Below, one piece after another: positions 13,071 to 27,576 of a DNA stretch of 64,000 nt (its first letter is position 1; each line of letters starts with the position of its first letter). The notes under the pieces are model-generated. The model saw only the letters and a program-made list of their open reading frames with translations. It made no database searches and was not told the origin of the DNA. Origin of the DNA: Anisakis pegreffii (Eukaryota; Nematoda; Chromadorea; Rhabditida; Anisakidae); assembly GCA_035041965.1 (NCBI GenBank), contig JAPYMA010000444.1, forward strand, positions 1 to 64,000, written 5' to 3'. A program made the translations under genes and the position numbers.

Positions 13071-16000
13071 AGTAATATCTTGACTGATATTATTACTGAT
13101 AATGTTAGTCGCATGATACTCGGAAAATTGAGATGATCGCGTGATATCGCAACTGACACTTCACAGTTGCATACGTTTATTGTTATTATTATTATTACAA
13201 TTACTGACGATGATTTATGTATATAAATATATCCATATATTATCTGTTCGTCGTTGTGAACAATGAATGGATAATCTGAAAAGTTTGCAGACTGTTACGG
13301 AAATATGTTCGAAAGTTCATTTTAACGTATTCACAAAATAGAGTTTTGTTTATCTTGTTCGTTGCACAAATACATTTCAAAGAGATTTCAGTTAAAAATC
13401 GCTCATTGCATACGAATTATCTTAAAGTATTTGATGCGTTGATAATGTTGTGATGAATGGGCGTAACGCGAGTAAAACTCGAAAATACAGGTAAGATCAG
13501 ACTCGAGTAAGGGAACTCTGGATATTAATCAGTAAAACTGGGCAATTTCAGGGGAAGTTCCGTTATAATTCACGCGAAATGTACATAACATATAATATGC
13601 AACCGCAACAGACCAACCATTGAAGAAGACTAATAATTGACGTCGTTATTAAATCATTTTGTGAATAGTAACAACCAAATTAAATTTGCATAAAATCCAT
13701 AATAACAATTATCATTATTATTATAAATGATAGCAATAAATTCAAATTATGCAAAGAATTAAGTAACGGATCGATCAAATTTGATGTAACAGGCGATTTC
13801 TGTGAATATCTCTGTGCTACTGACAACTGAATCTACTATTAATCCAATATCAGTTAACCTAATTCAACAGGAAATAAATAATAACATTATATTGATACTA
13901 CCTTATTAAAATTCAACTTACTGAACCCCAAATTCAACTCGAAATAATCAGATCCCTTCTTCACATCACTTAGTAACCATGCAATAATCCTATCTACAAT
14001 CTCTTCTTTCCAATAACCTCCCTATAATATCTCGCACCTCCACAATTCCTCCCGTGATGTCTACGATCCCACTCACTTCTCAAAATCCTGTAATCTCACT
14101 AAAACCCTCTCAAACCCCAGCTAAATTACTCAGAATTTCACGTTAGCAATCCAATCACAATATTCAAGTTAACTGCAAATGCACAAAGCAAGAGATGAGC
14201 CGAAGATAAAGCTGGAAATGCAAACTTAAAGACGACTTCAAAACCAAAGCTGTACAACGAACACGAGGTATTGCCTCGCAATCACTCTCTAAAGCAGTCA
14301 AATCGCATCAACCTCAAACCAGAATCAATCTCTAATTCAATCGCATCAACCTTAAATCAAATTTCCTCACTCCAATCGAATCAACTAAAATCCGATCAAA
14401 ATATCCCAACGTCACACCAATCACCCCAAATCCTCTCAAATATCCACCGTCTCAAATCAACAATCCCACCACCACCATCAAATTCAATCCACCCATTCAC
14501 TATCCAATAATATCACCAATATCATGACTCATCACCACCTCAAACGCTAAAATCCAAACCCGTTAAAACAACATAAATCTATTGTTTAAAGATAAGATTG
14601 AGGATAACGCTCACATCCACCAGAATAATCAATTCAATATCAACCAATCAACGCACCAACAATCATTCTTTCAAATGTTCCGTGACTGACTTCATTAATT
14701 TCGACCAAAAAATGAAAACCGATGATTTGTAACATTGAACAATGATAACAAATGAAAGTTAGTAGCGATAAACAGATGATGATAAAGATAGCAGTAGTGA
14801 TAACGGTAAAAATACTCACTGACAACGCTATCAGTGAAGTCATAAAAAGGACTATCGAAGACACAACAAATATTGAATCTCCGATCGAATTTCTATACGA
14901 ACCGAAGTGAAATATGCGAAGAGAAGAAATTTTGATGAAAACGACGAATATAAAAATCGAAATAAAACGCACAATAAAACGACTGAAGTGTTGAGAAGAT
15001 TTGATTCATTTGAATGAAAATAAATAACGAACGAAATAAATGAATAATCAAAGATGAGAAATGACAACAAAATAAATTATAAATACAAACCAATTTCACG
15101 CTCACACAATTCGAACGAATATCTCTGATTAATATCACGCAAACTCGCTTTTTAAATAATCGTATCCCTGACTGTTCTGAGAATATCCACTTTAAAGTCA
15201 AATGCAACCGTCTTCGGAACAAAACTATCACTACAACTCTTTTCTGAGGAATACAGCGATAAACAAGAACTCATTACCCTTCAAAAAGCAAGCATTCTCA
15301 AAGAAAGAGTATGCCTAATTATTCCTAAACAATAAGAATGCAATAAGATGAGTTTAATAACCCTAACTTGATATTGATACACATAATAAAAGTGATAATA
15401 ATAATAACAACCTAAAGCCGTCGCAGACAATGATACCATATCCTCTCATCTCGTGATATTGATACACACTGATAAACACGATAAAATATAACGTAAAGCA
15501 TGCACATCTGCATTCAAAATTAACATACCGTTTACTATTACACATACTTAATATGATATTATACGCCATCATGAAATTTAAACGTATTTATAACTGTTCA
15601 AATAATAAAGACACCTCTATCAAAACGCTATATACTCTATTGCAATGTTCGATTGTTATTATATGTACTTTATTGTTACGTATCATTGTTAGCAAGTAAT
15701 ATCATAAAATGGTGTTTGTTTTAGGAAAAGGTGAGCATTAAGTCTGCTTTTTTTGGATTATGAAACAAGAGCAGAGAACGCGATCGGTGTTTCGAAATTC
15801 AAATACGAGACGAGTTCAAAAAGCACTCAATAGAAAGTTAAAAAGCACTTCTACATGTCCTTATTGGAGTCTTGATGATGAAATTCACTTTTATCACTAC
15901 TATTATTAATCATAACAAAACTTTTTCCCGTAGAATATACCAATGTTGCTATCATCAAATATTACAATTATTGAAATGAAATTCATGTTTCAGATGGGAA

Positions 16001-19000
16001 AAAAGAATGACAAAGGGTCGATGCGATGGTGATAAGCTACTGACTTGTTTGTACAAGCCAATTGAACATTTGAAGTGATCGGAACAGATGGCTGAACTGA
16101 TCAGTTGATAACAATCAATTGATAAGATTAGTGAGGTGGAGCTTAAAAGCACGGCAAAGTGCACAGTACCAAAAGCATCAACGAAAAATCGAGCAATAAC
16201 CAAAACAATACGAAAGCGATTAAAATAGATCGGTGCGAAAGAATGAGAGTTTCGATGAAGCATTGAGTTGAACGTAGTGTTTGAAGAATGAGAAATGACG
16301 TCAAGAGTGTGTTTTTGTCGATAACAGAGTCGAGAGTGATAGAGAGCGCATCTGAAAAGATTGAGAATGTGCGGACAGCAATCGCTTTCACATGCACTGT
16401 TCCATCGTGTTTTTCGATAAAAATTGATGTTTTCAGATTCAATTTTAAGCTTTCACATTTTTTTAGCTCATGATCAATGAATCAGATCTAAAATCGAGTT
16501 CATCATACCAACTGGCCAAAAAAAAGTTATCATCAGAAATTCCCGTGCACATGATCGATTTGTAAAGCGGCTCGATGAAATTATTTCCAAACGATCACTC
16601 AAAGCATTTGTCTAGTCAATCACTGCCAGTGATATTAAATATCAATTGTCCTATTCATATAACCGTTGAACACTTCCCTCTATCTCATCTATTCTAAAAG
16701 TACAATGTTCTCAGCCTTAATGCCCAAGTGAAAACGGCCAACGGAACAGCTCAACGACAGAAATCGATGAAAAACTACTCGTATCTCAACAACCCAATTC
16801 CAACAACACAAACTAAAAGCAACAAACAAAACAAAAACAAAAGTTCAACGTATAATCTAATATAAAAACAACCCTACAACTGCCTCATTCCACACCAATC
16901 AAACGCCATCGAAATAAAAATCCAAGAAAACGACTCATTCCTCTAAGAAATCGAATAACAATAACAACAACAATCGCAAAAGCAACTCAACAAAAAACAT
17001 CGACTCACTACATCAAATGATGTAATCCAATTATCTCTGATCACCAATCAAAATAACGATAAGACAGCGCAAATAACTTCAATACCTTATGATAAGTGTG
17101 ATGATATCTTCATCACAGAGAAACCATTGTCTGTGTGAGACTATTAATTAAATAATCAATCAATTAACCTTCACTAATCAATACTGCCAATCAGATCAAA
17201 TCAACAATCTGATCAATTTATCAAATTCTATTGCATCCCGTTCAAGCAACAATCACAAAAGAGCAATTCGAATTGAGACGTTACAAAACGAACGAGTGCA
17301 ATTATAACACTAATTAATCTGACATTTCACAACAGAATCAATTGCTGAAGATTATAATTACCTCACGAACCAATCATTCAGCACATTAATTGATATTATC
17401 ACATTATTGCGAATTAATCAAAAATCATAATTTCAACCTGAACTGCCCTCTCCCCCCCCAAAAAAAAAACGAACGTTACTACAATTCTTATTGACTCGAC
17501 TAACAATACGCGCGGATAGTTGCAGTGAACAGCGATATTGGTAATTGCTAAACGATTGCTTAGAGTATTTTAGCTGCAAGCCAAAGCCAAGCAATTACAA
17601 GAGACTCGACTGGGTGTCACTCACGTCCAGGCGCACAATCGAACACAGCTGGCTGGCTGCTTCCCAGTATACAGCCAATAAATCATTACTTTCATTCATT
17701 CAATTTCAACTACTATTTTTCTGCGATTCTCCTCAAATCACTACCAGTTGAAACTTTTTTTAAAGGATGTGAGAGATTGCAAAAAACACTCAAGAGGAAT
17801 GCATTTAAAGTTAAAATGTGCAAGAGGAGTATTCTCATTTTTTAAATTTTCATATGAGATGCACTCGAGTTCGTATCATTCGTTCCGTTATTTTTCTTGT
17901 TTTCAATTGATTGTAAACAAATAAATAAATAAACAAAGTAAACAATTCAATCAACAAAACTGACAAATCACAGTACAATCCAAAAAGACACCATAACTGT
18001 TGTCTACAAGCAGTACGAAGTAAACAATCAAAATAAACAATAAACAAACAACACAAACACCCAAAATCATCCCCACAAAACTGAAATTTCTTGCTAATCG
18101 CGCAACAAACCTCTGCGCTCTATTCATTCATTCTCATGCGTCCTAACTAAAAGAAGCTCATCTGCACATGCACTTTCACTTCAATGTACACATCAACATA
18201 CACATACACATCAATAAATATGAATATGTAAAGCTTTGCAATTCTTCAAATATACATGCAATAACACGAAACAATAAAACAAATCAAATATATCTATCTA
18301 TCTCTCCGCAGTTTTATCTACAGTCTTATCAAGTTCAGCATTCCAGCACATCAATGATCATCGAAATGCATCGAAACGAAACGAAAGCCGATAGAAAAAA
18401 TTATTAAATCAGATCATTCAATAGTCAAAAAATAAAATTTACATGCAAATAAATGAAATCAAGCATACAGCGAAAAAACAGCTAACTACTGCAAAATGCT
18501 ATAATATTACGATATTTATGAGAATGATTATTGTCTTATCAGTATGAATATAATAATAATAAGAATATAGTAATGCAATTAAGAATATATTCCATTGAAA
18601 TTCAATGGATATAATGAAAATGCCAATTAAGAATGTAATAATTAAGAAAAGAATATAAAGTAAGAATAAAAGACCATAACCTGAAATAACCAATCGCTTC
18701 GTATGCAACAATGTTATCAGAATATTCATTCAATCGTTGAACTGCGAATGATGTGTGCAAAACAATAGCTGATGGCCAGACAGACACATTCAAATATGCA
18801 AACAAGCAATTGAAAGCAATAGAACAAGCTAACAATAAGCAATAATCAAATGATTTCGTTTACATCTTACGCAGCAGCACTTCGAAGAATGAATGCACTT
18901 ATAATTAGTTGCTGAGTAGTATAACACGAGCGAGTATAACTTGAATTTGAGATGAATCAAACCAAATCATTTCGAAATGAACAGAGAAATGACGATGGCG

Positions 19001-19329
19001 AGTGAATCGGCGGCATCTTCTTTAAACAATTTTACAGAAAGAAATAAAGTATTTGTTGTTGTTATTGGGAAATGAATGCAAGGTTGAGTTGTTTAGATGG
19101 ATGGATGGTTCGTTGCCATAGAAAGGAATTGACAGAGAAGAAATGATTATTCACCGCTGAAAATGATCATAAGATGTAAGAAGACGATGAGATGAGATGA
19201 GTCTTAATAAGATGCTATCGTATACCTTGCGGCTATGGCCTTGCCCTTGATACCTGATTATATAATATCAATTGGTCATTGTTGTTTTTTTATATATCTA
19301 CAAAAGATCAAAATTTTTTCCATTTATCT

Positions 19330-19481
19330 TCAGCCACCAGAGATCAGGGAAGTGGATTTTTAAAAGTTGTAGTAATAGTAATTTCGGTGGAATGCCCTGC
19401 CCTTCCTGACGTAACCCTGGTCGTCATTCATTTGGGACTTGGGATCGGCAATCGAGGCTACTGTTAACCTCTGGTGGCTGA
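19330..19481. mobile_element. Possible 152-bp MITE with perfect 13-bp terminal inverted repeats
   Basis: TCAGCCACCAGAG at 19330-19342 is mirrored exactly by CTCTGGTGGCTGA at 19469-19481. The interior is more GC-rich than the flanks and has no coding frame. Size and perfect ends suggest a miniature inverted-repeat element, but I could not see a clear target-site duplication, so a structured regulatory element is the alternative. Confidence 0.5.
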
Positions 19482-20595
19482 GCTATATAATAATTAAGAA
19501 CAGCAATAAAAACTGCTTGCTTCAGCTGCTGTATTGAGATGAAACTTGAAATTTATTTCATTTCATTTTATTTTTTCTGACGAAGCAGTAGTAAGAGCAC
19601 TAGAATGAATAAGTACTATACGTAGGTATACACTATGGAGTGCGATGAATCAAATAGAAAGAAATAAGGATTCCATTTCTCGGGATGCCGAGAGATGAAT
19701 CACGCCTAACGATGTAAAACCGATCGACCGCATGCGGCGGCTTGGCTTGGCCTTCGTCGAACGTTCGTTTATTCCTCACTGCTCACACCCACCGAATCAA
19801 CAACACTGTTTCCATAAAATTCGTCGTGTCTGCCCCGAATGCAAACCTTCACCATATCGTTGGTGTTTCGCCATTCTCCCGTATCTCTTTTTTTTCCATT
19901 GATTCTTCAGTTTTCTTCCTTGTCATCGTACTTTTCATTCATCTGCAGAAATCATCATTATACGAAGACGTAAACCGCAAAACAACACCACCAGCAAAGA
20001 AATGGGATATCTATGCAAGAGATGGATATTATAGATATACAAATTTATTGCAGTTACAATGCTATACGCATAGCAGATTTTATCATATCGAGGATATACA
20101 TACATATACATCAGTAGACTGGATATATATTGTGAAACATTGTGTGTGTATATGAATGGATGCATAATCTAATCAACATCCTGCACGTTGTTATAGCCTA
20201 TAGAGGGAAGTAATCGTGCCATCTATATAGTTGTCCTACGCTACACTTAAACGCAATTAGATGATGTCGTCTGTTTATGGGTATGCATATCTCTCTGCCA
20301 ATAAGGCCATAAAACTGCTAGCCAGTCAAATGATATGAAGGAAGGAGGAGGCACCACGACGTCACCATCTCATCACCATGTGAGTTAATTGAAATTCGCT
20401 ACAGCTATCATATCTATATGTAATGAGATATTCAAGCGACACATAATTGAATGATTCGTGCGGAATAGATAATCATTGCATAACATTCAGTCTAATACCC
20501 TTGAACAGTGCACTCTCAGAATGACACATGCATAGACGTATCTGAACGGAGGGACATATAAAGAGAAAGCGATTCGAGACACTCAGGGATTTCGT

Positions 20596-20700
20596 TAATC
20601 CATTTTCGTATTACGCGCGTTTCCGAGTGTCGTTCGCCGAGCACTTCGAACTTGACGAACTTTTCGGGTGACGATCGCTTCGCGCGTAAACTGAAACCAA
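20596..20700. promoter_or_regulatory. CpG-dense patch upstream of the RbAp48 gene
   Basis: A roughly 100-bp block with many CG dinucleotides in otherwise AT-rich DNA. It is bracketed by an inverted repeat, TTACGCGCG at 20611-20619 and CGCGCGTAA at 20681-20689. It lies about 450 bp before the RbAp48 start codon. It also falls inside a 147-codon minus-strand open frame (20959-20516), so an unrecognised coding exon is the alternative reading. Confidence 0.35.
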
Positions 20701-21111
20701 TAGATTTCGATAATCCAACGATTGCTCTGATGAGGGGATTTGATATCCGCAATTGGTTTACGGATATTTTGTAATTTTCAAGGATTTTGATGTTTGTGAC
20801 GTGATAAGCGTTGAGTTGTTGGGTAGAGATGAAATTTTGGTGAGTTAAGTAATGATGACTGCTTGAAGTTGCTTGATTATTATCTGGTCTCATTTTCCTC
20901 AGATTGCTCGGTTTTCGTATTGTGAATCCGATGAACATCTGATTATTATAGTCATTCAAAAAAATAGACTAGGCTCGGTGTTGAGTTTTGATTTCATCTT
21001 AATCTTAACGTATTTTGCGTGATCGAATAAGATCATCTCATAGTTCAATTGGACTGTGTGCGTCCGGGATTTGTATTTGTGAGAGTTTGTCGTATTGCAA
21101 GATTATATCGT

Positions 21112-23376
<2,265 letters not shown>

Positions 23377-24514
23377 GGGACGAATGGACTGAAGAAGTTT
23401 GATTCAGTGGGGGATGTTATGGAATTTGTAAAATGTTTTGTGTGCGACATTGATTTGGTTGAATATATTCACTTCATTATTTTTCATTTCATTGTTACAG
23501 TTATTATTATTGTCATCGTATTGAAAACTATCACCTTCGTTATTATCTCTTTACCTGTTGATATCATTATTACTGTTATTATTATTGTAACTTTTCACAT
23601 AATCCACATGAAACTGGGAGAGAAACCGTAGAAGTTTATTGCAAAAGATAAAACGGGCAGAGATGCAGTCGGATAAATTTTCAAATCTGTACCAATCAAA
23701 AGAAGAATAATTAAGATTTCTGATCTCTCCACTCTGTCGGTCTTTATGTTCGCAAGTTTGAACACTTTGTTAATGCTGTTTAATGGGCTTCGATATATTT
23801 TAATGAATTTGTTATGTACTCATTATTATTAGTATTGTTTTTGTAATTTTAGTTGAATGGGTTTTCTTTCCGTAATAATGTATTCAATTGAATGTTGGCA
23901 TGCTGTTTCGATGATGAATTTCAGTTTTATTTCAGTTCGTTCGGTTATTATTATTATTACTGTTATTATTATTACTATTATTATGACCGTTATGAATTGA
24001 TATTATAATTATTTGAATATGATTGGTGTGTTGATAAATTGCGATGCAATGCTTAGTGTGGTCTTATTTGAAAATATTTGAATCGTTTACATATCGAGAA
24101 TACAATAAACATCAAATGTTTTATTGCTCTTTGTATCTATTCTTTTCGAGTGGATTGATTCTACAGTGAATGAGGGATACGTGTGCGATCTCTTGTAGGA
24201 TTTTACTTATTTATAGGGATTTATGATGCAATTCATAAGTTTGATGGAATTATCAAATAACTTCTGACAAGATTCCAATCAACTACTTAAAATGTATTCG
24301 CGAACAAGTGAGTGTAAAAGTAGTTCTCGATTAGAATCAGTCCGTAAAGTGTTCATCGTTTAGAGTAGTAAACGAATTCTAAGTATTCGAAGGCGACGCA
24401 GGAGTCGTGGCCGTATCAGCATTTTTACCAGCAATTGATCAGGAGTCCGTTCAGCTGTAAGAACGGGTTGAATTCAATCTCGTCGTTTCACAACTGTGCA
24501 GAGCATTTCTGAAA
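23377..24514. other. RbAp48 3' UTR and intergenic spacer
   Basis: AT-rich, with ATT-type repeats near 23945-23990 and a poly(A) signal AATAAA at 24104-24109. No coding frame is supported. The spacer is too long for a classic 100-bp nematode operon gap but does not exclude co-transcription with the next gene. Confidence 0.55.
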
Positions 24515-26156
24515 ATGGTACGAATTTAACAATTCTATTTCTTTACAACATATTAATAGTTCTGAAACGATACATTCCATCAAAGTGTTCACTTCACAGC
24601 GAAGATTTTGAGATAATCGAATTGTGGTGTGCAGATGATTTTCTGTATGAGGGATTTTATTTGAAGTTTTAGTGTTGAAATGAAAAGTGAATAGTGATGA
24701 TATTAAAGGCTCGAAATGCTGAGAAGGCAATGACTGCGTTGGCCAGGTGGCGTCGTATGAAAGAAGAGGAAGAGAAAGGGCCGGTGGCCAAAAGACCGAA
24801 CGATGTTAGCGAATGTACAACGCTAAGTAAGTTTTTCCAAGTGACTCTCAGATGTGATTTTCATTTCATTTCGAATATTTTCTGCGTTTTGTTCCATTTA
24901 GTAAAACTTCTCACTCACTATTTTCCCATGAAATTAGATATAAAATTAATGAAGTGATATAATCACACAGAGAATTGTAAAATGTTGTGAATTTAAACTG
25001 TGCGGAAGATTGCAATTGACAATGAATATTGTAACAGAGGATGCGGAACGCTATCGACGTCAAGTCACAATGGAGATAGCCAAGAAGATTGCGTTGATTC
25101 AGAATCCTGGATTGGGTGAATTCAAGATTCGTGACTTGAACGATGAAATCAACAAGTTGTTGAGGGTGAAGTATGCTTGGGAGATGCGTATCAAGGAGTT
25201 GGATGGCCCTGACTATAGGTGATAATGCCAAAAAAGCAGTTTATTGATATACTCTCTTATATTATCACTGTCGATCAGCAATTGTTTGTCTCATTTCATT
25301 ATTGATACAGCATAATAGCAGTGCATCGTACAGCAATGGCATTCCTTTTCAAATACAAAATGGTTGCTTAGATTCAGACGAGTGGCACCGAAAGAGCTGG
25401 ATCGGGACGGTCGCGAGGTGGCCGGCAATCGAGGCTATAAGTACTTTGGCGCTGCCAAAGACCTACCGGGTGTTCGCGAGCTGTTCGAGAAGGCCGAGGT
25501 GGACGCGAACCGAAAGAATCGCGCTGAACTGATCAAATTCGTCGATGCTGATTACTACGGTTATATGGACGATGACGATGGCTTGTTGATCCCACTGGAA
25601 GCGGATGCTGAAGTGAAGGCACGAGAACAGGCCGAGAAGGTAGTGTGATGGCTGAAGATTCATTCAGTTGCAAGATTCATTGTTGAACGCCGAGAAGTTT
25701 TGGGAGATTTATACATTTATTCATTGACTCGTTTGTTTGATACATGTTTTGAATAATTTTAGGATTGGGAGACGAATAAATACGTCTGGCAAGCGAAAAA
25801 AGCATATGAAGAAGATATCGATATCTATAAGGTTGAGGATGTGAGTTAACATTTGATTGTGTCTGTTTCTGTTAATTTCAATTTAATAGAGATTAAGGAT
25901 ATCAAGAGGATATCAATGATCTTGCGTGTGATCTGTCATTTATGATAATCACATTTAGGATTCGGATGAAGATTTGGATACGAAGAAATCGATTTTGATC
26001 GGTGACGATGGCAAAGAAACGTTCGTTCAACACGTTGTGGTACCATCCCAAAAAGAGATCGAAGAGCTGATTCTGCAAAGGAAAAAGGCGCAACTCTATG
26101 AGAAATTTGTTGCGTCGAATTTAGGCGATATGAATCCTGAAGAAGAGAGAAGTTAA
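24515..26156 (+). CDS. isy-1: Pre-mRNA splicing factor ISY1
   Basis: Spliceosome (NineTeen/Prp19-associated) component that acts at the catalytic steps in the nucleus. Exons: 24515-24517, 24709-24826, 25038-25218, 25378-25639, 25763-25840, 25959-26156, giving 279 residues against about 285 in human. Conserved blocks are ARNAEKAMTALARWRR, IQNPGLGEFKIRDLNDEINK, IKELDGPDYRRV, NRGYKYFGAAKDLPGVREL and ADYYGYMDDDDGLLIPLE. The start is unusual. Homologues begin exactly MARNAEKA, and an ATG followed at once by GTACGA at 24515-24517 joins to an acceptor (ATTAAAG) just before GCTCGAAATGCT, restoring M-A-R-N. The alternative is an unspliced start at 24694 giving MILKARNAEKA. The acidic linker and the C-terminal basic helix are present. 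Confidence 0.95.
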
Positions 26157-26678
26157 TGCGATCTTTAATTTCTAAATTTAATTGGTTTTATTTGAACAGT
26201 CATTCGAAATGTCATATTATTTGCAATAATTTATGTGTGTACCGAATTTTTGAACTGAAATATTGTTGTGTTTTGTGTTGATGAAAGATATTTTGTTCAC
26301 GAATTTTCCGTCAGAATTGTTCATTTTCAAACAATCACTTTTTATCAATACTTTTCGCTTGTCAATATTGTGAATTGTTACTGACAAATACCTTTCTGTA
26401 TTGTTGTGTTATAATTTTTATTTTGCATTCTTTGGATTGAACGTATTTGTGGATAAAACGTTGCTCAATATTGGTGTTGGTCTTCAGTTCAAAAAGGCTA
26501 GAATTTAAAGCGCACTGGCGCTCATTCACAAACACTGACCACTGTAGATCAAACAATACGCTAGCATACCAACACAGGGGTGGCAATCTTGAAGCAAACC
26601 GTATTCTCAGCTTTGCTAGGAAATATAAGAATTCCTTTTCACAGTTGGATCCAGCGGGTCCTCATTGCTATATGTTCT

Positions 26679-26715
26679 CACGAAATCGGAATTGTGGAGC
26701 AATTCCGATTTCGTG
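26679..26715. repeat. Perfect 16-bp hairpin
   Basis: CACGAAATCGGAATTG and CAATTCCGATTTCGTG flank the loop TGGAG. Beyond a 5-nt bulge on each side the arms continue as GCTATAT / ATATAGC, so the structure extends to about 28 bp per arm. No direct repeat at the ends was seen. Confidence 0.85.
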
Positions 26716-26755
26716 ACAAGATATAGCAATTTCCTCAAGGCTGTAGGGATTGCAC

Positions 26756-26778
26756 TATAGCCTTCAGCGAAGGCTATA
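26756..26778. repeat. Perfect 10-bp hairpin
   Basis: TATAGCCTTC and GAAGGCTATA flank the loop AGC. It lies 40 bp beyond the larger hairpin in the same spacer and probably belongs to the same inserted or structured segment. Confidence 0.75.
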
Positions 26779-27563
26779 TGGGAGCCACCTTCAAAGCTAC
26801 CGTAAGCTCAAGATTGCACACTTCAATGTTTATATGATATAACTGAACTGCAACTATCAAATCGTGGGATAACTCGAAATTCGAAATACGCTGAAGTCGA
26901 TAAGGATGTTGATAATAATGATAACTCCTTATCAGACTAATAATGACAGCTCGGGTCAGATATTACCTGAGAATGTTCCTTTGAAATTCTGTGAATTACC
27001 AACATCTTAGAGTTGACAAGTGCAAATTGCATGTTGTAGCCAGGTACAGTGTAAAAATTATCGTGGTGAGAGATGTATGTTTTAAATGGAATATATAGCT
27101 GTAAATCCTCACAAAAATGTTGCAGCCCAATATTTTTTGAATTTTTTTGTTTCTCAACACGATTTTTGCATTACTATATTGGTTTTGTGTCGTTGCGAAC
27201 GGGAGTAGTACGTCCGAAACTAGCCACGCCCTCAGTTATAGATTCTAGCGTTTTTTCCAAAGATTTTGAATTGATTAAATAAAAGTGAGTGATAATATCA
27301 ATGAATTGCATTCACCTATTTTCAACATTTATCATGTTATGCCAGCTAAATTGACCCGTATTGATTCAACCCCGAGTCAGACCAAAACTAATTTAAATCA
27401 AAGCAATTCAGATCGTTTCCATCCGTTTATATTTCAAATTTCTCATACTTATTAATCTTATTCTTTCGATGAAGTGTTCTATGTTTGTGTTCAAATTCAT
27501 GTAATTGATATGCGTCGTAATTATTTTAGTGACAATATTGCAAATTGATGTTGTAAAGCTATG

Positions 27564-27571
27564 AATTTCAG
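27564..27571 (+). promoter_or_regulatory. Probable spliced-leader acceptor before eIF3k
   Basis: AATTTCAG ends 5 nt before the eIF3k start codon. This is the expected position for nematode trans-splicing and leaves no room for a conventional cis-spliced coding exon upstream. Confidence 0.65.
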
Positions 27572-27576
27572 AAATA

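Larger units (their letters stand above)
26157..27576. other. Spacer between ISY1 and eIF3k genes with hairpin cluster
   Basis: No supported coding frame. The section 26480-26830 is less AT-rich than its surroundings and carries two clear perfect hairpins (26679-26715 and 26756-26778), suggesting a fold-back insertion. The rest looks like ordinary AT-rich spacer. Confidence 0.5.

Noticed and set aside
14271..16473. Several frames of 60-112 codons on both strands in the 14-16.5 kb stretch
   Set aside because: They overlap each other, have biased AT-rich composition and show no splice consensus or recognisable motif.
19742..20155. 137-codon plus frame
   Set aside because: Composition is low-complexity, with ATA/TAT-rich codons at the end, and there are no splice signals, neighbours or family features.
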